A DNA stretch of 64,000 bases from contig JAFYSK010000036.1 in NCBI GenBank assembly GCA_017559385.1, positions 18,364 to 82,363 on the forward strand, given 5' to 3'. Each line of letters begins with the position of its first letter. Position 1 is the first letter of the stretch. Origin of the DNA: Paludibacteraceae bacterium (GTDB lineage: Bacteria > Bacteroidota > Bacteroidia > Bacteroidales > Paludibacteraceae). A program made the translations under genes and the position numbers. The notes under the pieces were generated by a model. That model saw only the letters and a list, made by a program, of their open reading frames with translations. It did no database searches and was not told the origin of the DNA. Shown here piece by piece: positions 16,902-27,939 of the stretch.

Positions 16902-18938
16902 ATGAAAAAGGGTCTTATTATAGCTGGCATAATGACCATACTGATGGCTTGCCAAAATCAATCCAATACACCTATGATTTCAGAAGCGAGCATTCAACAA
17001 GCGCTCACATCTATCGTCCAATCTCATCCCAATGTAGATTCATTACTAACTGAGCGAGGAGTGAGACAAGTGGCTGCCTTATGGCAACAGACAGATGGTA
17101 CAGAGGCCGATTTTGTAGAATTGGTCACCACCCACTACGCAGCCACGGCAGAGGAGAGAAAGGTACTATTTGATAGGCTATCTTATATCCTTGAGCAATG
17201 CGGGCAAAGTGCTGATTTACTGAACAATACACTACAAGAGCCAACTACCCTAGTGGGCAAAGGAGAACCTTGTGTAGTAGATTGGATTATCAGCGGATAT
17301 AGTCCTATCGCCCATTTCACGGAAGATATGTTTGCCAACAAACTGGCACATATTTGCGTACTCAATTTTCCCTCGTACACATTGGAGGAAAAGAATTTAC
17401 TAGGGCAAGAATGGACTCGCCAAGAATGGGCTTATGCTCGTATGGGTGAGGTGTTTAACACCCGTATTCCAGGTAGTGTATATGCACATAGTTCACAAGC
17501 TATGAGTGAAGCAGAAAACTATATAGCTGGGTACAATATCATGATGCACTGCCTACGCAATGAAGAAGGAGAACAACTTTGGCAAGAGCCCATGGCATTA
17601 CTCTCACACTGGAATCTACGCGATGAATTGAAATCCAATTACGCCAATATTCCAAATGCTCATGAAAAACAAGAGATGATATATCAGGTCATGCTCCGAA
17701 TCATTCGCCAAGAGATACCTGAATGTGTGGTAAACAATGCTGATTATATTTGGCATCCTTTCTCCAATAATGTCCAAGACATCAAAGGTTCAAAGAATCA
17801 AGAATGTGGAAGAGAGCCTGATACACGTTACCAAAAAATCATCGATATCTTCCATGCTATGCAACAGATAGACACCTATCGTCCTGATGCTCCATCCCAT
17901 GTGTTGCGCACTTTCAACGAGGACTTAGAGATACCACAATCAGAGATAGAATCACTATTCATCCAACTTCTACAATCTGATGAGATCAAGGCTGTTGCAC
18001 AAATTATCCGCGAGCGTTTAGGACGAGATTTGCGCCCATATGACATTTGGTATGATGGTTTCAAAAGTCGAAGCAGTGTATCTGAAGATTTGTTAACATC
18101 TCAAACACAATCTCGCTACCCTACTGCCAAAGCTTTTGAGAAAGACATGCCACGCATGTTAACAGACCTTGGATTTAGCCAAGACAAAGCACAAGAGATT
18201 GCAGCTCATATCGTCGTGGAAGCTGCTCGTGGTTCTGGACATGCTCGTCCATGTGTTGGTCGTAACCAACCTGCGCGCTTGCGCACGCGTATTAATGATA
18301 AAGGTATGGACTACAAAGGCTACAATATAGCAGTACATGAGTTCGGACACAATGTAGAAGAAGTGATATCGCTCTACGATATAGACTACTATACCCTGGC
18401 AGGTATCCCTAATACGGGTTTTACGGAAGCAAGTGCGTTTTTGTTTCAGCAACGTGATCTGCAATTACTCGGCCATGGAAAACAAATCATGAGCAGAGAT
18501 GCCACACTAGATATAATTTGGAGTATGTACGAGATAATGGGTGTTAGTCTCGTAGATATGGCCATGTGGCAGTGGTTGTATGACAATCCAAAAGCTAATG
18601 CTGCTCAATTACGCGAGGCTGTTATTGCCATCGCAGGAGATATCTGGAACAAATACTATGCACCTTTACTCGGCGAGCAAGACTGCCCATTACTAGGTAT
18701 TTATTCACATATGATAGGTTATGCATTGTACTTACCGGGTTACCCTATTGGCCAATTGGTACAATTCCAATTAGAAGAACACTTAGCCAAATGCGAGACT
18801 CCTGCTGAATTTGCACAAGAGTACACACGCATCTACCAACAAGGAAAACTTACCCCTGATGCATGGATGCGAGGCGCTGTAGGAGAGGCAATAAGTGTAG
18901 AGCCTATTCTAAAAGCTGTGCGTAAGGCGATAAATTAA
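16902..18938 (+). CDS. Zinc metallopeptidase-like lipoprotein (HEFGH)
   Basis: 678 residues with a lipoprotein signal (LMACQNQ, Cys near residue 17), so probably in the periplasm or outer membrane. HEFGH lies at residues 479-483, with a glutamate at 509 (GFTEAS), a HExxH-plus-downstream-Glu layout as in gluzincin peptidases. The first ~470 residues are mostly helical without a motif I know. The C-terminal quarter is also helical. I do not recognise a named family; peptidase activity is inferred from the metal site. Terminator at 18962. Confidence 0.75.
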   Translation: MKKGLIIAGIMTILMACQNQSNTPMISEASIQQALTSIVQSHPNVDSLLTERGVRQVAALWQQTDGTEADFVELVTTHYAATAEERKVLFDRLSYILEQCGQSADLLNNTLQEPTTLVGKGEPCVVDWIISGYSPIAHFTEDMFANKLAHICVLNFPSYTLEEKNLLGQEWTRQEWAYARMGEVFNTRIPGSVYAHSSQAMSEAENYIAGYNIMMHCLRNEEGEQLWQEPMALLSHWNLRDELKSNYANIPNAHEKQEMIYQVMLRIIRQEIPECVVNNADYIWHPFSNNVQDIKGSKNQECGREPDTRYQKIIDIFHAMQQIDTYRPDAPSHVLRTFNEDLEIPQSEIESLFIQLLQSDEIKAVAQIIRERLGRDLRPYDIWYDGFKSRSSVSEDLLTSQTQSRYPTAKAFEKDMPRMLTDLGFSQDKAQEIAAHIVVEAARGSGHARPCVGRNQPARLRTRINDKGMDYKGYNIAVHEFGHNVEEVISLYDIDYYTLAGIPNTGFTEASAFLFQQRDLQLLGHGKQIMSRDATLDIIWSMYEIMGVSLVDMAMWQWLYDNPKANAAQLREAVIAIAGDIWNKYYAPLLGEQDCPLLGIYSHMIGYALYLPGYPIGQLVQFQLEEHLAKCETPAEFAQEYTRIYQQGKLTPDAWMRGAVGEAISVEPILKAVRKAIN

Positions 18939-18961
18939 AGGTGTGAGGTAAAGTCATAAAC

Positions 18962-18998
18962 AAAAAAAAGGGAGCACGAAACAATCTCCCTTTTTTTT
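18962..18998. terminator. Terminator between the metallopeptidase and gcvT
   Basis: A run of A's and GGGAG (18962-18974) pairs with CTCCC and a run of T's (18986-18998). It can act on both strands for the convergent units. Confidence 0.85.
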
Positions 18999-19031
18999 GC
19001 TATTTACATAGCACCAATCATTGGACTAGTT

Positions 19032-20099
19032 TTATACGATCTTAGCAGGAATCAATTTCTCGCGAATTTTGATATAGATGATAGTCTCCTTCTTTGCAAA
19101 AGCAGTCTTAACATAGCCCATACCTACACCTATCTTGGTAGTTGGCAACATAATACCACTCGTCACATTACCAATGGTATTACCCTCTGCATCACAGATC
19201 TCATATCCGCAGCGTGGGATAGCACGTTCTTGGCACTCAAAGTGTACCAACTTGCGTTGTACACCCTCAGCCTTTTGCTTGAGCAAGAACTCCTTATCAA
19301 TAAAATCCTTGGCATCAAACTTGGTGATCCATCCCAAGCCAGCCTCCAATGGAGAAGTGGTATCATCAATATCGTGTCCGTAGAGGCAATACCATTTTTC
19401 TAGACGCAAACTATCACGAGCACCCAAGCCAATAGGAGCTAAACCAAATGGTTTACCCACTTCAAAGAGTGCATCCCAGATTTGTTGGCTATGCTCTTTA
19501 GGGAAATACAATTCAAAACCACCTGCACCTGTATAACCAGTATTACTGAGGATAACACCCTGCACACCTGCGAATGACCATTCGCGGAATGCATAATATG
19601 GAATCGCGCTCAAATCTGCATCCGTCAACAATTGAAGCATCTCTGTAGCCTTAGGACCTTGAACTGCCAATTGACCATAGCGATCGCTTGCATTCTCTAG
19701 TTGTACACCAAAAGTGTTGTGCTCGTTTACCCATGCCCAGTCTTTATCAATATTACCAGCATTTACTACGAGCAAATACTTGGTGGTGGAATACTTGTAG
19801 ATAATCAAGTCATCTACGATACCACCTTTACCATTAGGGAAACAAGTGTATTGTGCTTTACCTGCCTCTAGTTTGCTTACATCATTGGTAGTGATATATT
19901 GCAAGAAATCAAGTGCTTTTTCACCTTTTACCCAAAACTCACCCATGTGGCTCACATCAAACACACCCACGCCTTCGCGCACAATAATGTGTTCTTGGTT
20001 GATACCAGTAGGATACTGAATAGGCATGTTAAAGCCTGCAAAATCTGCCATCTTCGCTCCCAAAGCGATATGGATGTCTGTAAATGGAGTTGTTTTCAT
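19032..20099 (-). CDS. gcvT: Glycine cleavage system T protein (aminomethyltransferase)
   Basis: Transfers the methylene of aminomethyl-lipoyl H protein to tetrahydrofolate, releasing ammonia. Signatures: [25 protein letters not shown], the TTNDV and [11 protein letters not shown] stretches, [11 protein letters not shown], and [20 protein letters not shown]. The ATG at 20099 was chosen over one nine codons upstream, because family members start at MKTTPFT. That leaves the repeats at 20111-20160 in the leader. No gcvH or gcvP is in the window. Last gene of a reverse unit with pepT. Confidence 0.93.
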   Translation of the reverse strand: MKTTPFTDIHIALGAKMADFAGFNMPIQYPTGINQEHIIVREGVGVFDVSHMGEFWVKGEKALDFLQYITTNDVSKLEAGKAQYTCFPNGKGGIVDDLIIYKYSTTKYLLVVNAGNIDKDWAWVNEHNTFGVQLENASDRYGQLAVQGPKATEMLQLLTDADLSAIPYYAFREWSFAGVQGVILSNTGYTGAGGFELYFPKEHSQQIWDALFEVGKPFGLAPIGLGARDSLRLEKWYCLYGHDIDDTTSPLEAGLGWITKFDAKDFIDKEFLLKQKAEGVQRKLVHFECQERAIPRCGYEICDAEGNTIGNVTSGIMLPTTKIGVGMGYVKTAFAKKETIIYIKIREKLIPAKIV

Positions 20100-20110
20100 A
20101 TATTCTTTAA

Positions 20111-20191
20111 GTTCAAGATTGTTCAAAATAGTTCAAAATAGTTCAAAGTTGTTTCAACGTTGAACTCGAAGCCTGTCACGCCAACGTGACA
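20111..20191. repeat. 10-bp tandem repeats and palindromes between pepT and gcvT
   Basis: Five 10-bp units at 20111-20160 (GTTCAAGATT, GTTCAAAATA twice, GTTCAAAGTT, GTTTCAACGT). A perfect palindrome TTCAACGTTGAA at 20153-20164 overlaps the last. An inverted repeat TGTCACG/CGTGACA with a CCAA loop (20174-20191) covers the pepT stop codon. Confidence 0.75.
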
Positions 20192-21387
20192 ATCTTCAAA
20201 ATTACTTGCATTGCCTTCTCCATAGAAGGAATAGGCAAATATTCGTAACGGCTGTGGAAGTTCACACCACCTGCAAAGATGTTAGGACATGGCAGTCCTT
20301 CGAATGATAGACGTGCACCATCTGTTCCTCCACGAATGGGTTGCACCTTAGGGGTTACACCCACCTCTTTCATTGCTTCTTCCACCAAAGTCACAATATG
20401 CATGACTGGCTCTACCTTCTCGCGCATATTATAGTATTGGTCTCGAATCTCAATTTCTACGGTGCCTTCACCATATTCTTGATTAATCTTACGCACCAAG
20501 TGCTCCATCTCACGCTTACGGCTCTCAAAACGAGCACGGTCATGATCACGGATAATGTATTGAAGCGTGGTCTCCTCTACACTACCATTCATAGCGATCA
20601 AGTGGTAGAATCCCTCGTAGCCTTGTGTATGTTCAGGAGTCTCCCAGCGAGGGAGCATCATAGCCAAATGGTTTGCAATACGCATAGAGTTGATCATCTT
20701 GTGATAACCATAACCTGGGTGTACATTCACACCATGAACCTTGATCTTACAACCCGCTGCGTTGAAGTTCTCGTACTCCAATTCGCCAATAGCACCACCA
20801 TCCATGGTATAGGCGAAGTCGCAACCAAACTTCTCCACATCAAAGTGATCTGCACCTTGACCGATTTCCTCGTCAGGTGTAAAGCCTACACGAATTTTAC
20901 CATGCTTGATTTCAGGATGTTGAATCAAGTATTCGCAAGCAGTTACAATCTCTGCCAAACCAGCTTTATCATCCGCACCAAGGAGTGTGGTACCATCAGT
21001 CATGATAATATCTTGACCTTTGTAATCAAGTATCTCAGGGTATTTAGCTACCTCAAACACGATATTCTTCTCTGCATTGAGCACCACATCATTGCCATCA
21101 TAGTTCTTGACGATATGCGCCTTGACATTCTTGCCGCTAGCATCTGGTGCTGTGTCCATGTGGGCAATAAAGCCAATAGTAGGCTTACCCTCTACATTAG
21201 CAGGCAAGGTAGCCATCACATAGCCATTATCGTCCAGTGTTACCTCTTGCATACCTATTTCCTTCAATTCAGCAGCAAGGTACTTAGCAAACTCCATTTG
21301 TCCAGGAGTGGAAGGAGTCATGTTGGTTTCTTCATCTGAAGTAGTGCAAAAACTCACATACTTCAAAAATCTTTCAGTAATGTTCAT
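20176..21387 (-). CDS. pepT: Peptidase T (tripeptidase)
   Basis: Zinc aminopeptidase of the M20 family that removes the N-terminal residue of tripeptides in the cytoplasm. Metal and catalytic motifs: HMDTAPD (about 79-85), [23 protein letters not shown], and the late [12 protein letters not shown] and HSRYEYLP histidine. The 403 residues are normal. The first four bases overlap the stop of the dehydrogenase gene upstream, and gcvT follows. Confidence 0.94.
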   Translation of the reverse strand: MNITERFLKYVSFCTTSDEETNMTPSTPGQMEFAKYLAAELKEIGMQEVTLDDNGYVMATLPANVEGKPTIGFIAHMDTAPDASGKNVKAHIVKNYDGNDVVLNAEKNIVFEVAKYPEILDYKGQDIIMTDGTTLLGADDKAGLAEIVTACEYLIQHPEIKHGKIRVGFTPDEEIGQGADHFDVEKFGCDFAYTMDGGAIGELEYENFNAAGCKIKVHGVNVHPGYGYHKMINSMRIANHLAMMLPRWETPEHTQGYEGFYHLIAMNGSVEETTLQYIIRDHDRARFESRKREMEHLVRKINQEYGEGTVEIEIRDQYYNMREKVEPVMHIVTLVEEAMKEVGVTPKVQPIRGGTDGARLSFEGLPCPNIFAGGVNFHSRYEYLPIPSMEKAMQVILKIVTLA

Positions 21388-22301
21388 AGTACTATATTCA
21401 TTTTGTTAATATCTTGTTGTTTCCATGCAAGGATGTTGTCACAAACATTCTCACACATAGCGATTCTTCCTTCCCATGTTCCTGTTCCTGTATGAGGTGA
21501 GAGGACAACATTGTCTAATGTGAGTAACTCGGGATGAATTTGTGGTTCATGCTCATACACATCCATCGCAGCACCTGCAATCTCGCCCTTCTGGAGTGCC
21601 TCCACCAGAGCTTGTTCATCAACATGCGCACCACGTGCAGTATTAATGAGATAAGCCGTAGGTTTCATCATCTTCAGTTCTTTCTCCCCTATTAGATGCT
21701 TCACCTCGGGTGTATATGGTAGGTTGAGGCTCACAAAATCTGCTGTTTGGAGTAGTTCCTCTTTGCTCACATACCTCACCTCATAACCTAATTGTCCAAT
21801 GATCTCATCCCCCAATGGTTTACGATTATGATATATAATACGCATACCTGAAGCTACTGCTCTGCGTGCTAAAGCTTGACCAATACGTCCCATACCAATG
21901 ATTCCCAAGGTCTTACCATAAAGAGAGTGACTGAGATTATTCATTACCCCAAACGCTTCTGCAGTACCCAAACGTAGTTTTCTATCAAACTCCGCTGTAC
22001 GTCTTGCCACATCATGCATCAATGCAAAAGCCAATTCTGCAGTAGGTTCTATCACTGGCTGAGGGGTATTAGTCACACGTATACCACGCTCTCGGCAAGC
22101 ATCTAAATCTATATTATTAAAGCCTACTCCGAAATTAGTAATCAGGCGTAGGTATGGTGCACTATTGATCATTTCTCGCGTAACGCGATAATCAAAGGTA
22201 CTTACCAACACCTCAGCCTCCTCTAACGGAGCATAGAGTGTATGTCCTTGTAAACGTTGAAATCCCTCCTCAGGTAATATGGTCGTAAATGCTATTTTCA
22301 T
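21384..22301 (-). CDS. D-isomer-specific 2-hydroxyacid dehydrogenase
   Basis: A 305-residue NAD(P)-dependent dehydrogenase of the glyoxylate/hydroxypyruvate reductase kind. The dinucleotide loop is [12 protein letters not shown] (about 145-156). The catalytic residues sit in the usual places: [11 protein letters not shown] (Arg), YEHEP (Glu) and [11 protein letters not shown] (His). The substrate cannot be settled; glyoxylate, hydroxypyruvate or another 2-keto acid are possible. It lies 69 nt after mutS with no promoter of the common kind between, and overlaps pepT by four bases. Confidence 0.85.
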   Translation of the reverse strand: MKIAFTTILPEEGFQRLQGHTLYAPLEEAEVLVSTFDYRVTREMINSAPYLRLITNFGVGFNNIDLDACRERGIRVTNTPQPVIEPTAELAFALMHDVARRTAEFDRKLRLGTAEAFGVMNNLSHSLYGKTLGIIGMGRIGQALARRAVASGMRIIYHNRKPLGDEIIGQLGYEVRYVSKEELLQTADFVSLNLPYTPEVKHLIGEKELKMMKPTAYLINTARGAHVDEQALVEALQKGEIAGAAMDVYEHEPQIHPELLTLDNVVLSPHTGTGTWEGRIAMCENVCDNILAWKQQDINKMNIVL

Positions 22302-22315
22302 GGTATCTCTTATTA

Positions 22316-22374
22316 TCTAACATCCAACAGCGTAGCGGTCTAACTTCTAACTGCGTTAGCGATCTAATAACTAC
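22316..22374. repeat. 23/24-bp direct repeat in the mutS-dehydrogenase spacer
   Basis: Two related units, TCTAACATCC... (22316-22338) and TCTAACTTCT... (22339-22362), each ending in a GCG-T-AGCG core, plus the start of a third (TCTAATAACTAC). They fill the spacer between two cotranscribed genes. Confidence 0.6.
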
Positions 22375-25013
22375 TTCCCTCCTACGAGTTTCTTGATTTC
22401 GCTTAGTTTATTTAAAGCATCCAGCGGAGTCAAGTTATTGATATCCAAATTCTTTACCTCGTCTCGTATTTGCTCCAGTACAGGGTCATCTAGCTGGAAG
22501 AAACTCAATTGCATACCACTAGGTGCACTCACGGTAGCCTTGCCACTACCTATAGTATCTTGGCTATTGGTGATAGGTGATTGGCTATGGTCGGTCTCCA
22601 AGTCCTTGAGTATTTGATTAGCTCGTTGAATAATCGACGATGGCATACCTGCTAATTTAGCCACATGGATACCAAAACTATGCTCAGATCCTCCACGCAC
22701 TAACTTACGCATGAATATCACCTTGCCATTGGCTTCGCGAACTGAGACATTATAGTTACGAATCCTTTGGAAACTATCCTCCATTTCGTTGAGTTCGTGG
22801 TAGTGCGTAGCAAATAGCGTCTTAGCATGTCCTCGTTGTTCATGGATATACTCCACAATGGCCCATGCGATAGAGATACCATCATAAGTACTTGTTCCTC
22901 GTCCCAGCTCATCAAAGAGCACCAAACTGCGCTCACTCAAGTTATTCAAGATACTTGCAGCCTCGTTCATCTCCACCATAAAGGTACTCTCGCCCAACGA
23001 TATATTATCGCTGGCACCCACACGAGTAAAGATCTTGTCCACCACACCGATGCTAGCACTCTCTGCAGGGACAAAACTACCCATTTGTGCCATCAATACA
23101 ATCAATGCTGTTTGACGCAACAAAGCTGACTTACCCGCCATGTTTGGACCTGTAATAATAATAATCTGTTGTCCATTGTTATCAAGCAGCACATCGTTAG
23201 GTACATACTCTTCGTCCAATGGTAATTGCTTCTCTATCACAGGGTGACGACCTTGACGAATATCTATCACAAGACTATCATTGATAGCTGGGCATACATA
23301 CTTATTCTCCACCGCTACCGCAGCAAAACCCATCAAACAGTCTAGTTGTGCTATCACATTAGCATCCATCTGCATTTGGCTCACATACTCGGTAAGCGCC
23401 AACATGAGTTCGGTATATAGACGTGTCTCAATTATTTGAATCTGCCCCTCAGCATTGAGAATCTTGTCCTCATACTCCTTGAGTTCTTGTGTGATATAGC
23501 GCTCGGCATTGACGAGAGTCTGCTTTCTTATCCACTCCTCTGGCACTTGATCCTTGTAGGTATTACGTACTTCTAGGTAATAGCCAAAGACATTGTTGTA
23601 TCCTATCTTGAGGCTTGCGATACCTGTAGTTTCTATCTCACGTTGTTGTATCTGCAATAGTCGTTCTTTTCCATGTGCTTGGATATCGCGCAGATCATCT
23701 AATTCCGCATTGATACCTCTTGCAATAGTATTAGGACGTCCTTGTACTGCTGGTGGATCAGGTGTAATCTCACGTTTAATACGCTCACGAATCTCTGTAC
23801 ATAGGCTCAGTTGCTCACCTAATAGTTGCAAGTAGTTATTATCCGTTGCACGCTCACAGATTGCTTTGATAGGAGCAATAGCATCCAAAGCCACACCCAA
23901 CTGAATCATCTCGCGAGGAGAGATTCTGCCAGTAGATATTTTACTCACTATACGCTCCATATCCATGATACGCTCTAGACTCTCACGAATAACTGCTCGC
24001 TCTTGTGGGTGCTTAAACAGATACTCCACCACCGTCTGACGATTGCGGATAGCACGCACATCCTTTAGTGGGAAAGCTAGCCATCTATGTAGCAATCGTC
24101 CACCCATAGGAGTAGTGGTACGGTCAATAATCTGGTATAGCGTCACACTATCTTCTCGCTGACCGCCAAGTAACTCCAAGTTACGGATAGTAAAGCGGTC
24201 CATCCACACATATTTATCTTCCTCTATGCGACTAAGATGCTGTATATGACCTGTTTGCAAGTGCTGGGTAGCATCCAAATAGTGCAATATCGCACCCGCA
24301 GCTATCACACCCTCTGGCAATTGATCAACACCAAATCCTTTGAGGTTTTGTACTTGGAACTGCTTGGTCAAACGATCCATAGCTGCATCGTGCGTCATCA
24401 TCCAGTCATCCAATTCAAAAGTAAAGTACTTGGTTCCAAAAGCAGCCTCAAGGTTCGTCTTCTTGCCACGAAGATACAGCACCTCCTTGGGTGAAAAATT
24501 CACGAGTAGTTTATCTATATAATCAGCCGTCCCCTCCGCCACAAGGTATTCACCTGTAGAGATATCCAAAAAGGCTACACCCACACTCCTCTTACCAAAA
24601 TGCACACATGCTAGCCAGTTGTTTTCCTTTTGTTGTAGTGTGGTATCCGAATAACTCACACCTGGGGTCACCAATTCTGTCACACCACGCTTGACAAGCT
24701 TCTTGGTCAGTTTTGGGTCTTCCAATTGGTCACAAATAGCCACACGCATACCTGCTCGTACCAACTTAGGTAGGTAGGTATCTAACGCATGAAAAGGAAA
24801 ACCAGCCATCTCCAATGCTTTAGCCTCCTTGCTGGCACCATTACTGCGGTGAGTAAGAGTGATATTCAATATCTTACTTGCACGCACAGCATCCTCTGCA
24901 TATGTCTCATAAAAGTCACCACAACGAAACAGCAATATCGCATCTGGATATTGATTCTTAATCTCACGAAATTGTCGCATCATCGGTGTTTCTTGTACTT
25001 CTATCTTTGCCAT
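22371..25013 (-). CDS. mutS: DNA mismatch repair protein MutS
   Basis: Binds mismatches and starts repair. 880 residues in the usual order: mismatch-binding N-terminus ([30 protein letters not shown], with the FYE motif), connector, lever and clamp, then the ATPase with [13 protein letters not shown] (Walker A), the ST-rich [11 protein letters not shown] signature, [12 protein letters not shown] and ATHYHEL. Residues about 807-818, in the linker before the C-terminal dimer helices, are encoded by a 7-bp repeat array (22560-22594). It starts 2 nt after the TonB receptor stop. Confidence 0.96.
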   Translation of the reverse strand: MAKIEVQETPMMRQFREIKNQYPDAILLFRCGDFYETYAEDAVRASKILNITLTHRSNGASKEAKALEMAGFPFHALDTYLPKLVRAGMRVAICDQLEDPKLTKKLVKRGVTELVTPGVSYSDTTLQQKENNWLACVHFGKRSVGVAFLDISTGEYLVAEGTADYIDKLLVNFSPKEVLYLRGKKTNLEAAFGTKYFTFELDDWMMTHDAAMDRLTKQFQVQNLKGFGVDQLPEGVIAAGAILHYLDATQHLQTGHIQHLSRIEEDKYVWMDRFTIRNLELLGGQREDSVTLYQIIDRTTTPMGGRLLHRWLAFPLKDVRAIRNRQTVVEYLFKHPQERAVIRESLERIMDMERIVSKISTGRISPREMIQLGVALDAIAPIKAICERATDNNYLQLLGEQLSLCTEIRERIKREITPDPPAVQGRPNTIARGINAELDDLRDIQAHGKERLLQIQQREIETTGIASLKIGYNNVFGYYLEVRNTYKDQVPEEWIRKQTLVNAERYITQELKEYEDKILNAEGQIQIIETRLYTELMLALTEYVSQMQMDANVIAQLDCLMGFAAVAVENKYVCPAINDSLVIDIRQGRHPVIEKQLPLDEEYVPNDVLLDNNGQQIIIITGPNMAGKSALLRQTALIVLMAQMGSFVPAESASIGVVDKIFTRVGASDNISLGESTFMVEMNEAASILNNLSERSLVLFDELGRGTSTYDGISIAWAIVEYIHEQRGHAKTLFATHYHELNEMEDSFQRIRNYNVSVREANGKVIFMRKLVRGGSEHSFGIHVAKLAGMPSSIIQRANQILKDLETDHSQSPITNSQDTIGSGKATVSAPSGMQLSFFQLDDPVLEQIRDEVKNLDINNLTPLDALNKLSEIKKLVGGK
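22560..22594. repeat. 7-bp degenerate repeat inside mutS
   Basis: Five consecutive 7-bp units on the forward strand: TTGGCTA, TTGGTGA, TAGGTGA, TTGGCTA, TGGTCGG. They code for the [10 protein letters not shown] linker. Confidence 0.7.
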
Positions 25014-25015
25014 AA

Positions 25016-27514
25016 TTATTTCAACATCACATCTAATTTCAGGTTAAACATTCTACCCGTTAGGGTATTAGGAGTTCTCCACTGTTGTCCCGTAGCATCT
25101 GTAGTCCAATAATAACTATTCACATTAGGTTCTCCTATCAAATTGAAGACTTCCAATTGCACGCTCCAACTATCCACATGTTTCGATTTTTTCATCCATT
25201 TATCGGTAGCTGCCGAGAATACACGGCTAGCTCCTATATCAACCCTCTGATAATCTGCCATATGTCCCATATAGCGCAATTTCTCATTGCGTGGATAACC
25301 ATAAGGCATACCCTCACTATAGATAAACTTGAGATGAACTTTGTATTGTGGCAATTGAGGCAGATAGTCTTGAAAATAAATAGTCAAGTTATATCGCTGC
25401 TCTTGTGGAGTTGGAATCCAGCCCAATTCATATTTGTCATCCACAAATCGCATTCTGCTGCGCATAGTGGAAAAACTAATCCATGAGTCTGCTCCTGGCA
25501 CCAATTCACCCATCAATTTCAAATCCAACCCAAGCGTATACCCCTCACTATCATTCACACCTGAATATCTCACGCGCACATTATCTACGGTATAACTCTC
25601 CATGCGATCAATGAGCTTACCATATGCTTCTGCAGTAAATTTAAATGGTCTTCCCCATGCCCTGAAATAATAATCAGCTCCCATTACCAACTGCCACGAA
25701 CGCTGTGCTTTCAGTTTATTATTTAGATGTATGCGATTCACCGCTCCATCATCTTGCACCACTTGGCGAAGCTCTTTGTAGAACGGAGCTTGGTAGTATA
25801 ATCCTGTAGCTACACGGAAAGTAAAATCTCGCTTCCAACCTGGCAACCATACTACACTCAGACGAGGACTTGGCAATACCTCATTGGTAAAACTCCACCA
25901 GTTCATACGCATACCTGCTGTCAGATACACCTTTCCTTGATCTGTTGACCATTGATAGGTGTTTTGTGCATAGGCTTGCAATCTACCACTCAACATGTTT
26001 GTCGTTCCTTTCAAAGCATAGTACAAAGCCATCTCTTGTTCCAAATTAGGCATACTATAGCCCATCGAATCACGCCATTCCCACTCGCTGATGCGATCAT
26101 TGATCATCTCTACTTGTCCACTAAGGCCCCATTGCAAGTTATTTTGCCCCTTTTTCCATACTCCTGAATGAGCCAATGTGATCATTCCTGCTTGTAGCCT
26201 ATTGCGGGCATGTTCATGAAATACACCCGTACCCAATATTCCTTCGCTCGTAAGATTACCACTTGTAATCTCTTCTCCCCTAGGATTACCTCCGCTTTCT
26301 GCATTATTACCGTCCTCACCCATATCCATTGGTTTCTCACTCAGAACATACTCATTCAGTATATCATAAGTCTCTGTCTCATGGGTATAAAATCCGCTTA
26401 GATCCAAATTCAGTCGTATATTGCGCGTAGGTTGATTACTGATATTCAGGGCTGCAAAAGCTGTACGGAACATATCTTTCTCTTGACCCTCAAAGTAAAT
26501 CTCTTTTTCCAAAGATTGTTGCAGGGTACCTGTTGCCATTCTGCTAGAATCTGGAGAAAAAACATAGCTATTCTGAGAGAAGTTTCCCAGCAAGGTAATA
26601 TCCCATCGGCGTTGCTTACCCACTTTCCATGTCATCTGCGTCTGATAATCCACATAGTTTGGATGATACTCACCCTTAGTGGCCATGGTTCCCAATAGGT
26701 AGCGTGAGGTTTTGTAGCGAATGCCATGCATCTGACTTTGCACACTATCACCCCAACCCACATAAGCACTAGCACCTAGCAAACTCAAACTCAAACGAGA
26801 CTCAAAGGCTGTTGGGCGCTTGTATTGTATATCCAACACGGATGACATCTTATCACCATATTTCACATCAAAACCACCTGCAGAAAACTCCACTCTCTCC
26901 ACCATATCTGGATTCACAAAACTCAAACCCTCTTGTTGTCCACTTCTAATCAACAAGGGACGATGAACCTCCAAACCATTCACATATACTGAGTTCTCAT
27001 CATAACTACCACCACGCACATTATACTGACTACTCATCTCGTTGTTCTGACTGACACCTGCAAAGGTTATCAGCAGGCTCTCTATACCACCACCTGTAGC
27101 ATCGGGCATCAAGCGTGCCGTCCCCACATCTATGTGGTCCATCGTATTGGTCTGATGTTTGATACCTCGCACAGTTATTTCACTCAGCATCTCCTCATTG
27201 GTGGGCAATACCACATTCACGCCCAACACATTATTCACCGTGTAAACCTGCTGACGTATAGTCTCATAACCTATCATTGAATACACCAACACCACTGTAT
27301 CTGTCAACTCCACATGCAGGTCATAATAACCATTTTGATTAGTCGAAGTTCCTGTTGTTGTACCTTCTACATACACATTGGCCAACTCTATTCCCCTATT
27401 ATCTGTATCCAATACATAGCCATACAAACGCACAGTATGAGCACTCACCGAAGCACTCATTACCAAACACAACAATAGGAATATATATCTTCTCAAACCA
27501 CCCATACTGAGCAT
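25016..27514 (-). CDS. TonB-dependent receptor with carboxypeptidase-like N-terminal domain
   Basis: An 832-residue outer-membrane receptor. Seen: signal peptide (about 1-25), a CarboxypepD_reg-like beta-sandwich (about 28-105, with [21 protein letters not shown]), a plug domain (about 110-225, with [20 protein letters not shown]), and a barrel of aromatic strands ending LDVMLK. The plug lacks SusC-type signature text and no SusD partner is nearby, so the ligand is unknown. It has a good promoter and runs into mutS with a 2-nt gap. A second ATG three codons in could be the real start. Confidence 0.88.
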   Translation of the reverse strand: MLSMGGLRRYIFLLLCLVMSASVSAHTVRLYGYVLDTDNRGIELANVYVEGTTTGTSTNQNGYYDLHVELTDTVVLVYSMIGYETIRQQVYTVNNVLGVNVVLPTNEEMLSEITVRGIKHQTNTMDHIDVGTARLMPDATGGGIESLLITFAGVSQNNEMSSQYNVRGGSYDENSVYVNGLEVHRPLLIRSGQQEGLSFVNPDMVERVEFSAGGFDVKYGDKMSSVLDIQYKRPTAFESRLSLSLLGASAYVGWGDSVQSQMHGIRYKTSRYLLGTMATKGEYHPNYVDYQTQMTWKVGKQRRWDITLLGNFSQNSYVFSPDSSRMATGTLQQSLEKEIYFEGQEKDMFRTAFAALNISNQPTRNIRLNLDLSGFYTHETETYDILNEYVLSEKPMDMGEDGNNAESGGNPRGEEITSGNLTSEGILGTGVFHEHARNRLQAGMITLAHSGVWKKGQNNLQWGLSGQVEMINDRISEWEWRDSMGYSMPNLEQEMALYYALKGTTNMLSGRLQAYAQNTYQWSTDQGKVYLTAGMRMNWWSFTNEVLPSPRLSVVWLPGWKRDFTFRVATGLYYQAPFYKELRQVVQDDGAVNRIHLNNKLKAQRSWQLVMGADYYFRAWGRPFKFTAEAYGKLIDRMESYTVDNVRVRYSGVNDSEGYTLGLDLKLMGELVPGADSWISFSTMRSRMRFVDDKYELGWIPTPQEQRYNLTIYFQDYLPQLPQYKVHLKFIYSEGMPYGYPRNEKLRYMGHMADYQRVDIGASRVFSAATDKWMKKSKHVDSWSVQLEVFNLIGEPNVNSYYWTTDATGQQWRTPNTLTGRMFNLKLDVMLK

Positions 27515-27532
27515 TTACTCTAATTAGCCTAC

Positions 27533-27562
27533 AAAATTACTATTTTTTTTGCATATATGCAA
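27533..27562 (-). promoter_or_regulatory. Promoter for the TonB receptor-mutS unit
   Basis: Reverse strand TTG (27560-27562, TTTGCATATATGCA), 19 bp, TAATTTTG (27533-27540). The one promoter here with a 19-bp rather than a 20-bp spacer. Confidence 0.78.
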
Positions 27563-27604
27563 ACTATCGCTGATTTTTCACAAAAAAAACATGAAAACAC
27601 ATAT

Positions 27605-27868
27605 AAAGAAAAAAGCCGTCCTCGCGGCTTGGGATTGTATTGCTACGCTACGCTCCGTAATACAAAGAAAAAAGCCGTCCTCGCGGCTTGGGATCGTATT
27701 GCTGCGCTACGCTCCGTAATACAAAGAAAAAAGCCGTCCTCGCGGCTTGGGATTGTATTGCTGCGCTACGCTCCGTAATACAAAGAAAAAAGCCGTCCTC
27801 GCGGCTTGGGATTGTATTGCTGCGCTACGCTCCGTAATACAAAGAAAAAAGCCGTCCTCGCGACGGCT
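27605..27868. repeat. 59-bp tandem array: four full units plus a partial fifth
   Basis: Units start at 27605, 27664, 27723, 27782 and 27841, exactly 59 bp apart. Units 3 and 4 are identical; 1 and 2 differ from them by single bases. On the reverse strand every unit holds a hairpin AAGCCG/CGGCTT with a CGAGGA loop followed by a T-rich tail, and a second imperfect hairpin closed by GTATT/AATAC. The array fills the gap between a small-RNA promoter and the TonB receptor promoter. Confidence 0.92.
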
Positions 27869-27934
27869 ATTTTTCCATAGTATTAGTCTGTTTGATTTTT
27901 AAGGTACAAAAAAGATTGTGTCGATTTTTAAATC
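27840..27934 (-). ncRNA. Predicted small RNA ending at the first array terminator
   Basis: A consensus promoter at 27940-27970 should start an RNA near 27934. About 65 nt later comes a perfect terminator (27850-27868 plus a T-run to about 27840). The interval has only a three-codon frame (Met-Glu-Lys-stop), so the product is probably a ~90-nt RNA. No known family is recognised. Confidence 0.55.
27845..27868 (-). terminator. First and strongest terminator of the 59-bp array
   Basis: On the reverse strand AGCCGTC pairs with GACGGCT around a GCGAG loop (27850-27868) and is followed by TTTTT. The later units carry weaker versions of the same hairpin. Confidence 0.82.
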
Positions 27935-27939
27935 CGCTG

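Noticed and set aside
20100-20175. Glycine riboswitch ahead of gcvT
   Set aside because: The spacer is only 10-bp repeats and two short palindromes; it is too short and lacks the aptamer's paired cores.
20341-21339. 332-codon open frame antisense to pepT
   Set aside because: pepT has every family motif on the other strand; the antisense protein is Cys/His/Leu-rich with no recognisable domain.
27557-27778. Open frame of 73 codons through the 59-bp array
   Set aside because: The unit is not a multiple of three, so all frames are read in turn. The residue pattern is just the repeat translated; no promoter or ribosome-binding context.
27605-27868. Tandem 59-bp repeat as a CRISPR array or integron attC cluster
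   Set aside because: Units are directly adjacent with no unique spacers, and no cas genes occur. The length recalls '59-base elements', but the attC core sites (RYYYAAC/GTTRRRY) and gene cassettes are missing.
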